From contig NW_013171860.1 of assembly GCF_000151665.1 (NCBI RefSeq), positions 112,922-176,921 on the forward strand: 64,000 bases of DNA, in the 5' to 3' direction. Positions 44,600 through 54,858 of the stretch are shown one piece after another. The stretch is from Blastocystis hominis (Eukaryota; Sar; Bigyra; Opalinata; Blastocystidae). Position 1 is the first letter of the stretch. Each line of letters begins with the position of its first letter. Position numbers and translations under genes: made by a program. A model generated the notes under the pieces. That model ran no database searches. It had not been told where the DNA came from and was given only the letters and a program-made list of their open reading frames with translations.

Positions 44600-46228
44600 T
44601 TATAAAACCTTTACAATACCGGACACTTCTACAGGCTCAGTTTTGCAAACTACATTTTCCACAGCTTTAGGCAAAACCTTAGATGGCATCCTTGAGTAAT
44701 CTGCCTTCCTTGATACTACACCACTGTTTTTCTTCTTTGTTACACATACAATCACGACCACATTAACAACAATAATGAGTACAATCACAACTACGATAAT
44801 AACGATGACAGAAACAGGCATGCAAAATCCGGTTATTTTCTGCCATTCTCCATTCGCTTTTCCCAACTTACACTCTCTCTTTATCTTTCCCACGTAAGAA
44901 CCAAGGAGTCCACAATCAAAAACAGCCACTTCGCCTGCACGTGTAGTTGCAAAGCTTCCCTCTGCTTCACAAACTCCCTGATTGACAGAAATATATATCT
45001 TTGTGAATGTTACACCCGATTGGTTTTCTCCATAGACAGTAAAGACTGTCAAATTGAGTTCAGTTGAAGGTATTCCAGTGATTTCGCCAGTTATCATATT
45101 GAGTGACAATCCCACAGGCAGTTCCTGGTTTTCTTCCAAAAAGAACCTTTCAATAATATTCACATAACTCGGAGATGGGATTGTGACATTTGCTCCTAAT
45201 GCTAACTTGAAGATTTCTGCGGAGTATTCCAGTTTTTCTGGGATTTTCTGAATACACTTTTCATATTTGACTTCTCCTAGTTGTCCATTGGTGCATACTC
45301 GGTATAAATATCCTCTATATCCATATTCACATTCAGCAGGAGATATCTCACCTTCTCCTACGGAAGGATACTTCCCATCTGCAGGACAAGTTCCATTCCC
45401 ACTTGCTTTGCAATACTGAAGAACATACGAATTCACAGAAACACCATCGGATGCTGGAACATCTACTTCATATCGAAATTGGCTGAATCCAGCAGTTCCA
45501 ACAGGAACTGCCCAAACATTGCGAGTTAAAGCGAGAAGTCGTTGATCCAAGACAGCTAATGCGGAAGTGTACTCTTGAGTGGAATTATTTCGGACATAGA
45601 GCGAGAATCCTAACTCAGTGACAGAATAAGCAGCGTGGATTCCAAAACTGTTGAATTTGGTGCCTTCCAGGTTTTCCACTTCCCAGAAAAGATAGCTCCC
45701 AACTTCATTGGGCTGAAAACCAAATGTTACGGGATTCAGATCCAGGAAATCTTCAAGATTAGTGGAACTAGCAGTAGATCCGTCAATATTAGCAAACGAG
45801 TCAACAACAATCGAGCAGTCATTCACTCCAAAAACACCGGTAGCATCAAACACAACAGGAGAGGACGATGATTGACCAATAGGGCGATGGATTTCAAACG
45901 CCACGATGTTTTTACCACTCATTCCTCCAACAGTGCTCAGGATAACATGGAATTTAGAAAATGTATTTACATTATGAACAGCGAGTGACATTGACTCCGA
46001 ACAGAAATTCTCATCCAGATTAAAGCGAGCTACTATTTTGCCATTGAAATAGGCAGCAACTCCTCCTGAGTATTTCACACGAACATTCAGCACATGATAA
46101 TTGGCAATATCAATAATGTTCACCTCCTTACAAATGTAGGTAGTGATTTCAAAATTGGAACCTATATGGTTAGCTTTTGTCGATGCCCAAGCATTATCGG
46201 CAAAATCCATGGAATTCCAGTTCTCCAC
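44600..46228 (-). CDS. Type I membrane protein with Ig-like and Cys-rich extracellular modules
   Basis: 542 residues in one exon. The large ectodomain ends in a membrane span (VSVIVIIVVVIVLIIVVNVV) and a basic cytosolic tail. It contains a He_PIG-like Ig segment (LPVGLSLNMITGEITGIPS) and two short Cys-containing modules around it (CPADGKYPS...C; CEAEGSFATTRAGEVAVFDC). The first residues (ENWNSMDFADNAWASTKA) resemble a jelly-roll strand. No signal peptide at this ATG, so an upstream exon is probably missing. Its start lies about 20 bases from the end of the MORN-LRR gene on the same strand. Likely a surface protein; ligand unknown. Confidence 0.65.
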   Translation of the reverse strand: MENWNSMDFADNAWASTKANHIGSNFEITTYICKEVNIIDIANYHVLNVRVKYSGGVAAYFNGKIVARFNLDENFCSESMSLAVHNVNTFSKFHVILSTVGGMSGKNIVAFEIHRPIGQSSSSPVVFDATGVFGVNDCSIVVDSFANIDGSTASSTNLEDFLDLNPVTFGFQPNEVGSYLFWEVENLEGTKFNSFGIHAAYSVTELGFSLYVRNNSTQEYTSALAVLDQRLLALTRNVWAVPVGTAGFSQFRYEVDVPASDGVSVNSYVLQYCKASGNGTCPADGKYPSVGEGEISPAECEYGYRGYLYRVCTNGQLGEVKYEKCIQKIPEKLEYSAEIFKLALGANVTIPSPSYVNIIERFFLEENQELPVGLSLNMITGEITGIPSTELNLTVFTVYGENQSGVTFTKIYISVNQGVCEAEGSFATTRAGEVAVFDCGLLGSYVGKIKRECKLGKANGEWQKITGFCMPVSVIVIIVVVIVLIIVVNVVVIVCVTKKKNSGVVSRKADYSRMPSKVLPKAVENVVCKTEPVEVSGIVKVL

Positions 46229-46246
46229 ATAGTTATAACTCCAATG

Positions 46247-47824
46247 TCATAATATTACATAAATAGATTTTTGATAAAGTGCTTTACTTTGATTTTGATA
46301 TGACGGGAGAGAATAGGAGAAACATCTATGAGTGGAGTATATGAAATTAGCAATACTCGAAATTGATTTCCACTGAACAAATCCAAATGAATTAGGTAGT
46401 TCGACATTTTGAAGCTTTGGAATATCTAAATATCATCAATATTCAACATTCAGATATACTTTCCAATGTCACTGAACGTTGATATCCGAAGCAATTACCC
46501 TTAGAATTGATGGATGTTAGATTTGGAAGATCTACATTTTATCATTTCAAATCCTTTCATTTATACTTCGCATTGTCAAGGAACAAGATGAATCATTCCA
46601 ATTTCCTTTCAGTGCACTATCACCGAGTGTAATAGATTGTAATGATGGAAGATCTACATCAATCAATTCATTCGAATTCATCCAATACTTTCAATTATTG
46701 TTGATAAAGACATAACAAACACACTATCGCCTAATGTAATGGATTGTAGATTTGGAAGATCTATTCATCATTCAAATATGCAATATCAGTTCAATACCAC
46801 GAACCACAAATGAACTCCACCAGAAATTGTATGATTTTCTTGCAATTGTCCCGATTTGAATGGATTTCAATTGTGGTAGATTCTTCAATTCAAAATCTTT
46901 AGCATAGTCATTGAAACTATATTCACCAATTTGAATGGATTCCAATGATTCACAATTCAATATGTGGAATGATTAATTTATATCAAAGCCACAATCATTC
47001 TTTTCCTGAGTAAATGAATTGCATCCGATTTTGATCGTTTTCAATCGATTCAATCCATCGATTTGGAATGTTTTCACTGATTCAAAACATTCATTGCCGA
47101 TTTCGATTGATTCCAAATTATACAACAATGAAACATCCCAATCAACCAATACACAATTGTCACTCAGTTTCAAATGTTTCATTCCAATATTCAGTGGCTC
47201 GCTTCCATCTTTTTCATAATCAATATCACTTTCAATTCCATTACACCATTCACATTCATTCACTAATTTACCATATCGATCATACACTTTTCCACTTCCA
47301 AATCGATTATCATCACACCAATATCCTTCATATTCAATACATCCATTATTATGATAACTCGTTCCATATCCAAATCGTTTCCAATTGATCATTATGCCCT
47401 TGTACACCAATATTCCATCATCATCATACATTTTACCATATCCAAATGGAATTCCAATATTACCTTCCTTTTCTTTTTCTTTTTCTTTTTCTGTCAATAC
47501 CAATCCTTCAAATCGAGTTCCATGATCCAAATCCACTATTCCTTCTTCTACTACAATGGATTGTTCTTCATTATAGGAAATAGCACCAATTTGATGATTT
47601 CCAAACACTTTCAACACTTTCTGCTCATTGAGGACAAATCCTTGATTCATGAATACTCCATTATTGAATTGCAATACTATACATTCTCTATTACTCAACA
47701 TGAGTGAAATCCAGCCATTTGGTTTCATTTCTTTACCCAAGCATCCCTGCACATTTTGAATAATGTAACTATCAGTATGATAGTTATTAATAACAGAATT
47801 GACAAAATCAGCAATCTTTTGCAT
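46247..47824 (-). CDS. MORN-LRR protein (copy 2)
   Basis: Paralogue of the 20.6-22.1 kb gene, beginning MQKIADFVNSVINNYHTDS at 47824. The MORN region (GYGTSYHNNGCIEYEGYW) and the first LRRs are nearly identical to copy 1. A short break near 46973 (TAA after GFDIN) interrupts the frame before LESIQIGEYSF, which may be a mini-intron or a mutation. From 46830 down, single-repeat exons opening LPxLxSI are joined by introns of 34-37 nt in the same phase as in copy 1. The last exon ends at TGA 46247-46249. An insertion of EKEK residues distinguishes this copy. Confidence 0.68.
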
Positions 47825-48631
47825 CGAATACAAGTATAAGAAGTCTTGTATTCTTTGAAGTGTTTATTTTGCTGTCTTGTGGCTGTTGCATTCCGTATTT
47901 ATACTTTCTGTACATTTTAAAATCCATTTTTGAATGAATTTGTTGTTTTGGCCAATTATAGCAAATTTCGGCATAACAGCAGAATATTAGTTTTGATGAG
48001 GAACAGTTAAGATTGTTTTCACTAAATATCATTTATAAACATGATCATGACCTCCAATTAACATTTAGTTACAAACCTGGCAGCCATTATTGTCAGATTT
48101 GTTTTATTAATTAATCCAATATCTTATATATCTATTTTCATCATAGCCAATATCTCTCTATCTTCTGAGTATCACATTTCTCGTAGCATATTCCTTTTTA
48201 TTGTTCTATTGATGCCTTAGCTGGAATATGAAATTGGTTAGCTTTTCCTTATTTTTTGCTGCATTTGTTCATTCCCTGGCTAGTTAAAGAATACATGTAT
48301 TAAAAAGCCAAAAATACTTTATTCGTATAAACCAAGTGTCCACACAATTTAGATAAGTATCTGTTATTATTGTTGAATACCACATTCATTACCACTTTTA
48401 TTCTGAAGCTAGAAGTTGGTAATTGGAGTGGATTGCACTTCAATTATCGGCCGCCTTTTTCACACCAAAATTGTTATTTTTACCCGTCTTCCCGGTCGGC
48501 CATGTTAAACCACTCCTCCACCCCTCACTTCCATAGAATCTGGACTATTGATGACCCTGTACATTGGCAGAGATCCATTTTGGCGCATAACTATGCCAAT
48601 TACCAACTACTATGGTCAAGAAAGACAAGCC
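47825..48631. other. Spacer before the large element
   Basis: AT-rich, no gene. The left boundary of the viral element probably lies in or near this stretch; I could not identify a terminal inverted repeat by eye. Confidence 0.4.
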
Positions 48632-49765
48632 ATACACTACTCCATGCTCATCCAAGGCTCATCAAGTAACCGCAAGTTCTCCTAGATCAATCCGTACAAG
48701 TATCGGAACCCTTACATCACTTTCATCACTGTTCTATTCACACCCAATCAAGTCATGCTCAACAATGTGGATTCTATTAATGTGGTCACCAACTCCAATG
48801 ACGAGGAGCTAACGATTCCTCATGGATACTACACGATCGGTCAAATCATTGCTATCCTCAACAACTTGACTGATACTACGTTCTCGATATCTACGAAGGC
48901 TTCGAGTTATGGGTGTATTTATATCCAGTCCACATACTATCGATTTCACCAATGCTCTAGATATTCGAGAAATCCTCGGTTTGGAAGGGCGAGCAGTCAT
49001 TCTACCCGCTTCGTTCTATGGATCGAGTGTGATTGATATCACGCGAAATCGCCAAGTGATCCAGGTCTACTTGTCCCTCGTGCGTTCCTCCGATCTGAAG
49101 ATTGCCAACCAGGACAACAACCTGCTTACCACGATGATCATTGACGATCCCGATGATAAATACCTCCGCACCGTGGAAGGCATCTGCATTCCGATTCGAC
49201 CGATTGATGTTCCTGTTCCGCGATATGGATGGTAATATCATGCGATTGAACGGCGAATTCGAACTCCAGTTGATGATCGAAGATGTGTGCGATCAAGTGC
49301 CTTCCTCAATTCTACCGATGAACCAGTTCTCCATGATGGAAGTGTTCGGCAATACTGCGAAGAAGGAATTGAAGCAGGACAATCCTCTGTCATTCGACCA
49401 GTGATACATCTCGTCTGTGTCACTCTATACCGATTTCGTGTTGCACAACGTACCATCCGATCAAGTGATATTAATCGATGCGGAAACATTCCCACACGAG
49501 GCGTTAATACCCAGAAGAGCCTACAACATCGAAACGATCATTGCAATGCTGAATGCGAGTGATGCCCTGTTCGAATTGGTGTATAGCGGCGAGAATAAGT
49601 TTTATATCTCCGTGACTCACTTCTACACAATCGATTTCACTCGTGTTCCCGAGATTCAATCGATCTCGTATTCAAGTCCAGTGTATTGGTGAAAGGACTG
49701 GATAACCCACGACAGTATTTCCTGAGTACCTCGTGCAACCAGGTAGTGGTGGCGAACGGCTAGTT
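48632..49765 (+). pseudogene. Degraded copy of the element's large penton/minor-capsid-type gene
   Basis: It aligns over its whole length with the first ~370 residues of the intact gene at 59824: HYSMLIQGS, then the GYYTI.....LNN module, IDITRNRQVIQVY, LFRDMDGNIMRLNGEFEL, LYTDFVLHNVPSDQV, and NPRQYFLSTSCNQVVV. The start codon is ATA instead of ATG, a TAG falls near 48684, a TGA replaces Cys at 49402-49404, and several frameshifts occur. The match ends near 49765. Confidence 0.85.
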
Positions 49766-49988
49766 CTCGCAGTATTTTGGCATATTGCTTGCTCTTCTCT
49801 TCATCGGTCCCTCCTTTCATACGTTGTTTGATGGTATTCTGCATTATTTCAGCTTGATTGAGCGTTTTTTCTGTTCTTCTTGTCAATCGTTTGTTGTTAT
49901 ACAGACATCGATGGTTGAGTCGTCTTATTCGATTCTTAATGGTGAGCAATGCTGTAGCAATGTTGGGAATGCATGGACTATCTTCCAT
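49766..49988 (-). CDS. Small basic ORF, possibly partial
   Basis: The first ~74 residues of a minus-strand frame lie outside the capsid relic and are Lys/Arg-rich (NNKRLTRRTEKTLNQAE; QRMKGGTDEEKSKQYAKI). It is open but runs into antisense of the relic, so the end is probably a fusion with unrelated sequence. Function unknown. Confidence 0.3.
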
Positions 49989-50566
49989 TTAATCCTGGGT
50001 CCAAAGTGAAAGGGGAAAGACGATCATCCCCTCCCTACAACAAATCGTATCGTAGACACTATTCATTTCAATGATCTTGATTTGGGTAGCCGTGAAAATC
50101 GTGTACGAGAAGGTCTTACTGTTCTTGTTCTCGAACTCCTTGCTCTTCCGATTACCACAATGACGATCGTCGCATCCATGTAGTCTCGAAGTGCGGTGCA
50201 AAATACATCCTTCAGATGAATTGTGATTGGCTTCTTGTCCTTGTCCGCGATCTTCGTGGTCAGGCTCAATTTTACTTTGAACTAAATGCCCTAGTCCCCT
50301 TCTCGGTACGACTAATTCGTCTTCTCCGTCTCATCGAGGATTCTTTTGAACTCTTCCGATTGCTCCTTGGGCAGTGTGATGGAGAAAGTGTTGAACAGTT
50401 TCTTCTTGTCTGTTTCGAACTTCGAGTTGTCACCCACGAAAACAATGGTAGCATCGGTGATCTTGCACACATACTTAGCCGATTCGCCATCTCTCTTGAA
50501 TCCAGTCGAGGTGAGAGAAATGTTAGAAGTGTTGAAAAGATCGAAAACCTGACTCTTGTTGTTCAT
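49989..50566 (-). pseudogene. Broken element ORF of about 170-190 residues
   Basis: It starts MNNKSQVFDLFNTSNISL at 50566 and continues in other frames as LSLTTKIADKDKKPITIHL, VFCTALRDYMDATI, and FSYTIFTATQIKIIE. A stop near 50312 and at least two frameshifts separate these pieces. It lies just downstream of the capsid candidate on the same strand. Family not recognised. Confidence 0.55.
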
Positions 50567-50605
50567 ATCTATTTATATTTATGTTTTGAAATCTTTAAGT
50601 ACCAC

Positions 50606-51895
50606 TTAGGCATTTACTGTGTTGGCACGGATCATGATGAGGTGCATCTGAGTCGTCGCTGCAACCTCGTCTTCCAACTCGATTTCGAATTGGATCTGAT
50701 TCGCTGCTCGCATCGGGAACCACTCGGCTAACGGGAAGGCGAAGATTCGGAACTGATTCAACCACGTCTTGTACGTCAACAACGTGTCATACTCGTCGGA
50801 ACGACTATTGCAAAGATAGTCCATCCATTCGAAGAACGTGTGATCAATTCCATCAGGTGTGTTCGTGTTGTCCACATTGATGATACGCTTCTGTTCACCA
50901 GCGATGTTCAATGAGATACGTTTGAATCGAATGTCCTTGAGTGTCGAGAAATCGCCATTGTCGTCCGTGAACATCATGAACATCATCTTGACGGGGAAGT
51001 TGACCAGCACACGATCATCGATGAAGTTCTGACCAGTAGGAATGTGGAATGTCTTGGTCATGATCTGATTCTTCACCAACTGAGTGTCCTCAGGATCGAA
51101 GGTCGAATCATCGCTCGTTTTGTAACTGTGATACCAAAACGTGCATGTATCGAAGTACACACCGGTGAAAGCCGTGGCTGATGGAACAACGTCCGGACTT
51201 GTAGCGGTATTGATTTTGCCAGCATCGATGTAGAAGTATGCATCGTCGTTCGTGGGATAGATCTGAGCATCCATCTGCGTGAGATTGATGAATCGTTCCT
51301 GAGAACAACCTTCGAAGATGTCTGCAAAGTTCACATTGATCGTCGTGTACGCCGTGGTCGATCCAGGTGGCTGTACGAACTTGAGCATGTTGTAGAATAA
51401 CTTCCCGCCATAAGGTCGACCCAGGATGGCCGCAGTTCTTTCGGTTTTATCGGTTGTATCGTAGTCACGGTCATCGTAGTAGATGTAGGACAGTTCCTTC
51501 AGTCCCTCGTTCACCACATTGTTGTGCTTGTTGTCCGTGAGCGCATTTAAGAGTGACTGGATCTGACCGATGTTCTCGTTGTCTGCACTCAGAGGCAAGG
51601 ATGCCAAGTTCTCACCATTCCAATAGGTGTACGTGACCTTCGTGTTGTTCACAATGCCTGACATGTTCTTCTTCACCGGAACATAGATATCCTTCGACGA
51701 ACTGCTCGCATTATTTGCTAACCCGGTGATCTTGAGCTTGAAGGTCATTCGTGACTTGTAGAGATTGAAGTACACATCATCACCGGATGGAGCGATTGTC
51801 CAATTGATCACATCGGTCGACTTGATGTTATTGGTCTGATTGCTGAACACAATCTGCGATTCGTAGTTATGCACAGGAGGAATTGTAGTAGCCAT
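50606..51895 (-). CDS. Candidate major capsid protein of the Polinton-like element
   Basis: An intact 429-residue frame with no introns. Size, beta-rich composition and position beside other virion-type genes suit a double-jelly-roll capsid protein; the C-terminal pattern WFPMRAANQIQFEIELED then TTQMHLIMIRANT resembles the last strands of such proteins. I see no decisive signature, so the call is an inference. Its start is 42 bases from the divergent fibre-like gene. It is open from end to end while the replication genes of this copy are broken. Confidence 0.5.
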   Translation of the reverse strand: MATTIPPVHNYESQIVFSNQTNNIKSTDVINWTIAPSGDDVYFNLYKSRMTFKLKITGLANNASSSSKDIYVPVKKNMSGIVNNTKVTYTYWNGENLASLPLSADNENIGQIQSLLNALTDNKHNNVVNEGLKELSYIYYDDRDYDTTDKTERTAAILGRPYGGKLFYNMLKFVQPPGSTTAYTTINVNFADIFEGCSQERFINLTQMDAQIYPTNDDAYFYIDAGKINTATSPDVVPSATAFTGVYFDTCTFWYHSYKTSDDSTFDPEDTQLVKNQIMTKTFHIPTGQNFIDDRVLVNFPVKMMFMMFTDDNGDFSTLKDIRFKRISLNIAGEQKRIINVDNTNTPDGIDHTFFEWMDYLCNSRSDEYDTLLTYKTWLNQFRIFAFPLAEWFPMRAANQIQFEIELEDEVAATTQMHLIMIRANTVNA

Positions 51896-51937
51896 TTATT
51901 ATTACGAGGAAAAAACTATTTTCTCTCCCTGTAGTAA

Positions 51938-53206
51938 ATGGCAACACCAACACAACCTGAGAAACTTGTATATCTCCAGAACGGAGTGTTCAAGCGCAAG
52001 GAGATGACGAATGGTATCCAGTACTACTCGGACAACTCTTTCGACACGTTCGCATTTCCGTCGACCAATGGCAACTACGTGCTCACCAAGACTGGCGATG
52101 TGTACACATGGTCCGTCGCAGGTGAAGATTTCACTTCCTTGGATAACTCGTATTTCAAGGACAGCGATGGACAATCGATTACCATTCCAACCAATGGAGC
52201 TATTCCCTTCTTCAAGAATAACTCGGCGTTCGGAGCGATCAATCTGCCAGAAAGTGGTTCTTTCATTCTCACGACTGACCCGGATAGTGGACCTTCATTG
52301 GAAGCGTTGACGAAGCCCGTGATTTTCGAGGCACTCGAACTTACGAGCACGTCGGACTGGTATGCGATACCGAACTGGAATTCGACCAAGAGTGATTCGA
52401 AGGATCTATTTTTACCAAGTAAGTCGGGAACGTTCTTCCTTTCAGCCGATTCGAGCAATAACTACCACTTCAACAAGGTCACACCAAGAAGTCTTTTCCA
52501 TGAATCTCTAGGAATCGGATCTGATGGGCAGAGAATCGTCACCTACTGGAACGATGCTGTCTATGGTCTACCATTGCCAACCACGGCAGGCTATGCGACA
52601 TTCAAGGTCGAGAGTAGCAATGAGAGTCCAATTCTTACCAATCTCACGCCTGAGATCGTCTACAAAGACATCCTCGGGTGTACTAGCAATGAAAAGTGTC
52701 TCGTGTACAACAATGGGACCAACGTGTCCAAGCTAACAATCCCATCCACTGCTGGCAAGTACGTCATGGAAGTCAAAGAAAACGGCACAGTCTCGTTATC
52801 ACCCACATCGGCTAAATTGAGTAAGACATTCGAGTACACCTCCTGGACAAGTGGACACCAGGTTGCTAGCGAGGCACTCACGTCGGAAGGTTCGGACCTT
52901 TCTGCACCGATCAAATTGGAACCCAATAAGACGTACATGATCACCATCGATGCCGTACTTCGTTGTGACAACTATGAACAGGCACTTGTAGGATTCACGA
53001 GCGTGCCAACTCTCGTAATGGGTGTCGAGACAGCTACAATTATTAAAGCAAGCTTGAATAATCCAGTGCCAACAACGACATTGAGTAGCACTAACATATT
53101 CACATCAGTACGTCCTGTAGATATGAAAATTCAAGTCATACGTTCTGGAGACACCACGATCGAACATTACTTCACTCGACTGAAGGTAAGCATCATGGAA
53201 GTGTAG
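51938..53206 (+). CDS. Fibre-like virion protein with beta repeats
   Basis: An intact 422-residue frame. At least four related units of roughly 60 residues can be seen by eye, each with a hinge such as PSTNGNYVLTKTGDVY, PSKSGTFFLSAD, PTTAGYATFKVESS, PSTAGKYVMEVKENG, separated by stretches like LGIGSDGQRIVTYWN. A distinct C-terminal domain of about 120 residues (FEYTSWTSGHQ... to the end) follows. Shaft repeats plus head is how viral fibres are built; here this is inferred from architecture only. Confidence 0.5.
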   Translation: MATPTQPEKLVYLQNGVFKRKEMTNGIQYYSDNSFDTFAFPSTNGNYVLTKTGDVYTWSVAGEDFTSLDNSYFKDSDGQSITIPTNGAIPFFKNNSAFGAINLPESGSFILTTDPDSGPSLEALTKPVIFEALELTSTSDWYAIPNWNSTKSDSKDLFLPSKSGTFFLSADSSNNYHFNKVTPRSLFHESLGIGSDGQRIVTYWNDAVYGLPLPTTAGYATFKVESSNESPILTNLTPEIVYKDILGCTSNEKCLVYNNGTNVSKLTIPSTAGKYVMEVKENGTVSLSPTSAKLSKTFEYTSWTSGHQVASEALTSEGSDLSAPIKLEPNKTYMITIDAVLRCDNYEQALVGFTSVPTLVMGVETATIIKASLNNPVPTTTLSSTNIFTSVRPVDMKIQVIRSGDTTIEHYFTRLKVSIMEV

Positions 53207-53259
53207 GGGGAGAACGTAGTTTTTCCTCTGAAAGCCAAAGTGAAAAGGAAGCCTCCATT

Positions 53260-53655
53260 TTACTTTAAAGGTAACCGTACTTGTAACTTGCTAGCCTTGC
53301 TAGCCTTGGCAACCTCCATGTTCCACTTGGTCAACTCGTTCTGGTCATAGGCAACACCATCGATATAAATATCAATCGTGCCACTAATCACAAACACGCG
53401 ATGTCCCTCGATATCATAGATCTCATCGTTAGGGTCGTGAAATACATCAAACTGGGGATGATATTTGAAGTACCTGTCATCATGGCATGCAATCTTGAGC
53501 AATCGTTCAATGTCAGGTAAAAAGAACAATACGTACGGGGGATCGAAGTCACAGTGATAATCTACACCCTGTGGATCTTCGACGAACGAGTTGATCACGT
53601 CATGCACGTATCGCCGCGCGATCTGCTTTCGAACCGATGTCATCCAGCTGTTCAT
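53260..53655 (-). CDS. Element ORF, 131 residues, unknown
   Basis: Intact frame starting MNSWMTSVRKQIARRYVHD. It includes VFVISGTIDIYIDG and ends in a basic LQVRLPLK. No domain recognised. Convergent with the fibre-like gene (53 bases between stops) and followed 5' by the next small ORF on the same strand. Confidence 0.5.
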   Translation of the reverse strand: MNSWMTSVRKQIARRYVHDVINSFVEDPQGVDYHCDFDPPYVLFFLPDIERLLKIACHDDRYFKYHPQFDVFHDPNDEIYDIEGHRVFVISGTIDIYIDGVAYDQNELTKWNMEVAKASKASKLQVRLPLK

Positions 53656-53668
53656 TTCTATTTGTATT

Positions 53669-53860
53669 CTATTTCACTTTAATCTCTGTTGGACTGATCG
53701 TGATGTCACTTCCACGATCATTTTCGGATTCATTCTTTTCGTTGTAAACACATAGACAGCTACAGCGATCTTTGCATTTCGAGTCTATAACCAGTTTGTG
53801 TTTCTTCCTCTTACTCATCCATTTCCATATCCCTTTCAACCATTGAATAAAGCGGTTCAT
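53669..53860 (-). CDS. Element ORF, 63 residues, basic with Cys cluster
   Basis: It begins MNRFIQWLKGIWKWMSKRKK, an amphipathic basic start with several Trp, then a CKDRCSCLC cluster. Its start codon is 2 bp from the divergent integrase ATG. Function unknown; a small membrane-active or nucleic-acid-binding role is only a guess. Confidence 0.45.
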   Translation of the reverse strand: MNRFIQWLKGIWKWMSKRKKHKLVIDSKCKDRCSCLCVYNEKNESENDRGSDITISPTEIKVK

Positions 53861-53862
53861 TT

Positions 53863-54858
53863 ATGAACGAAATCAAAGAACTACGCAATCCAGCAAAACG
53901 AAGAGGTGCAACTCGAATGATCATTAGTGGATTCAAACGAAACATATACTTCATCGATCTTATCGATTTCTCTTCCAAACAACACAAATCGATACAGGAA
54001 GTATTAGGAAGACAATAGAGTACTGGATTCTACAAGAATCGTGGATACAAATATGTCCTTGTATGTATTGATGGATATTCGAAATATCTGATGACTCGGA
54101 AACTGAAGAGCAAGAGTGCTACAGAAGTCACGCATGCGATGAAGGACATCATTCAGACATATGGCGAATCACCAAAGCATAGTTACTCGGATCGAGGCAC
54201 CGAGTTCACCAATGCGATCTTTCGTACCAACATCTTGAACAAGTATGACATCACCATGTATCACATGGATTCAGCGAATAAGGCGGTGCTAGCCGAACGA
54301 GCTATCCGAGATATCAAGGAACACATCATGGTTCCATTCAATCAATGGAAAGGTGTATGGTTCGACTTGATCGATGGTGCAGTTCGTAGACACAATGGAA
54401 GGAAGAACAGAGACATCGGATATACACCCAATGACATTTGGCTTAACAACAACGATATCTTGTACATGGAGAAAACAGAACCATCCAACATGACAACAAA
54501 GGACACAACACCTCAATTCAATGTGGGTGATTATGTTGGAGTGACACGAAGACCTCGCATTCTGGAAAAGCGATCATTGACAAGCAAATGGTCTCAGGAC
54601 TTGTATCAAGTTGTTGACATTGACGATCGGTTCATGCCACTGATGTACGAAGTGAAAGATGGAAACAATCGCACCCAAAAGTGCTATCACTGGAAACTGC
54701 TGGCTAGCAAATGCAAACCACAACCAGCACCACCCATCACTCGATCCAAGAGTCGAAAGGAACCCAATACATTGAGAGAGGCAGCAAGATCACATCGACC
54801 CATTACGAGGAGCCAGAAGAAGAAACAACCTCGCCCAGGTGTTCGAAAACGATCGTGA
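53863..54858 (+). pseudogene. Retroviral-type (DDE) integrase of the element, one in-frame TAG
   Basis: The catalytic triad is visible: VCIDGYSKY (Asp), SDRGTEF (Asp), AERAIRDIKEH (Glu), with an SH3-like C-terminal domain (VGDYVGVTRRP, WSQDLYQVVDI, CYHWKLLASKC) and a basic tail. TAG at 54016-54018 interrupts codon 52, where the 16-kb copy has Lys; otherwise the frame is open. A Zn-binding N-terminal domain is not seen. Integrases of this kind insert Polintons/Mavericks. Its last 56 bases overlap the convergent ORF at 54803-55378. Nearly intact, but probably not functional unless the TAG is read through. Confidence 0.88.

Noticed and set aside
54001-54018. An 18-nt GT..AG intron removing the integrase TAG
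   Set aside because: It is shorter than any other intron here, and the older copy encodes ordinary residues across the site.
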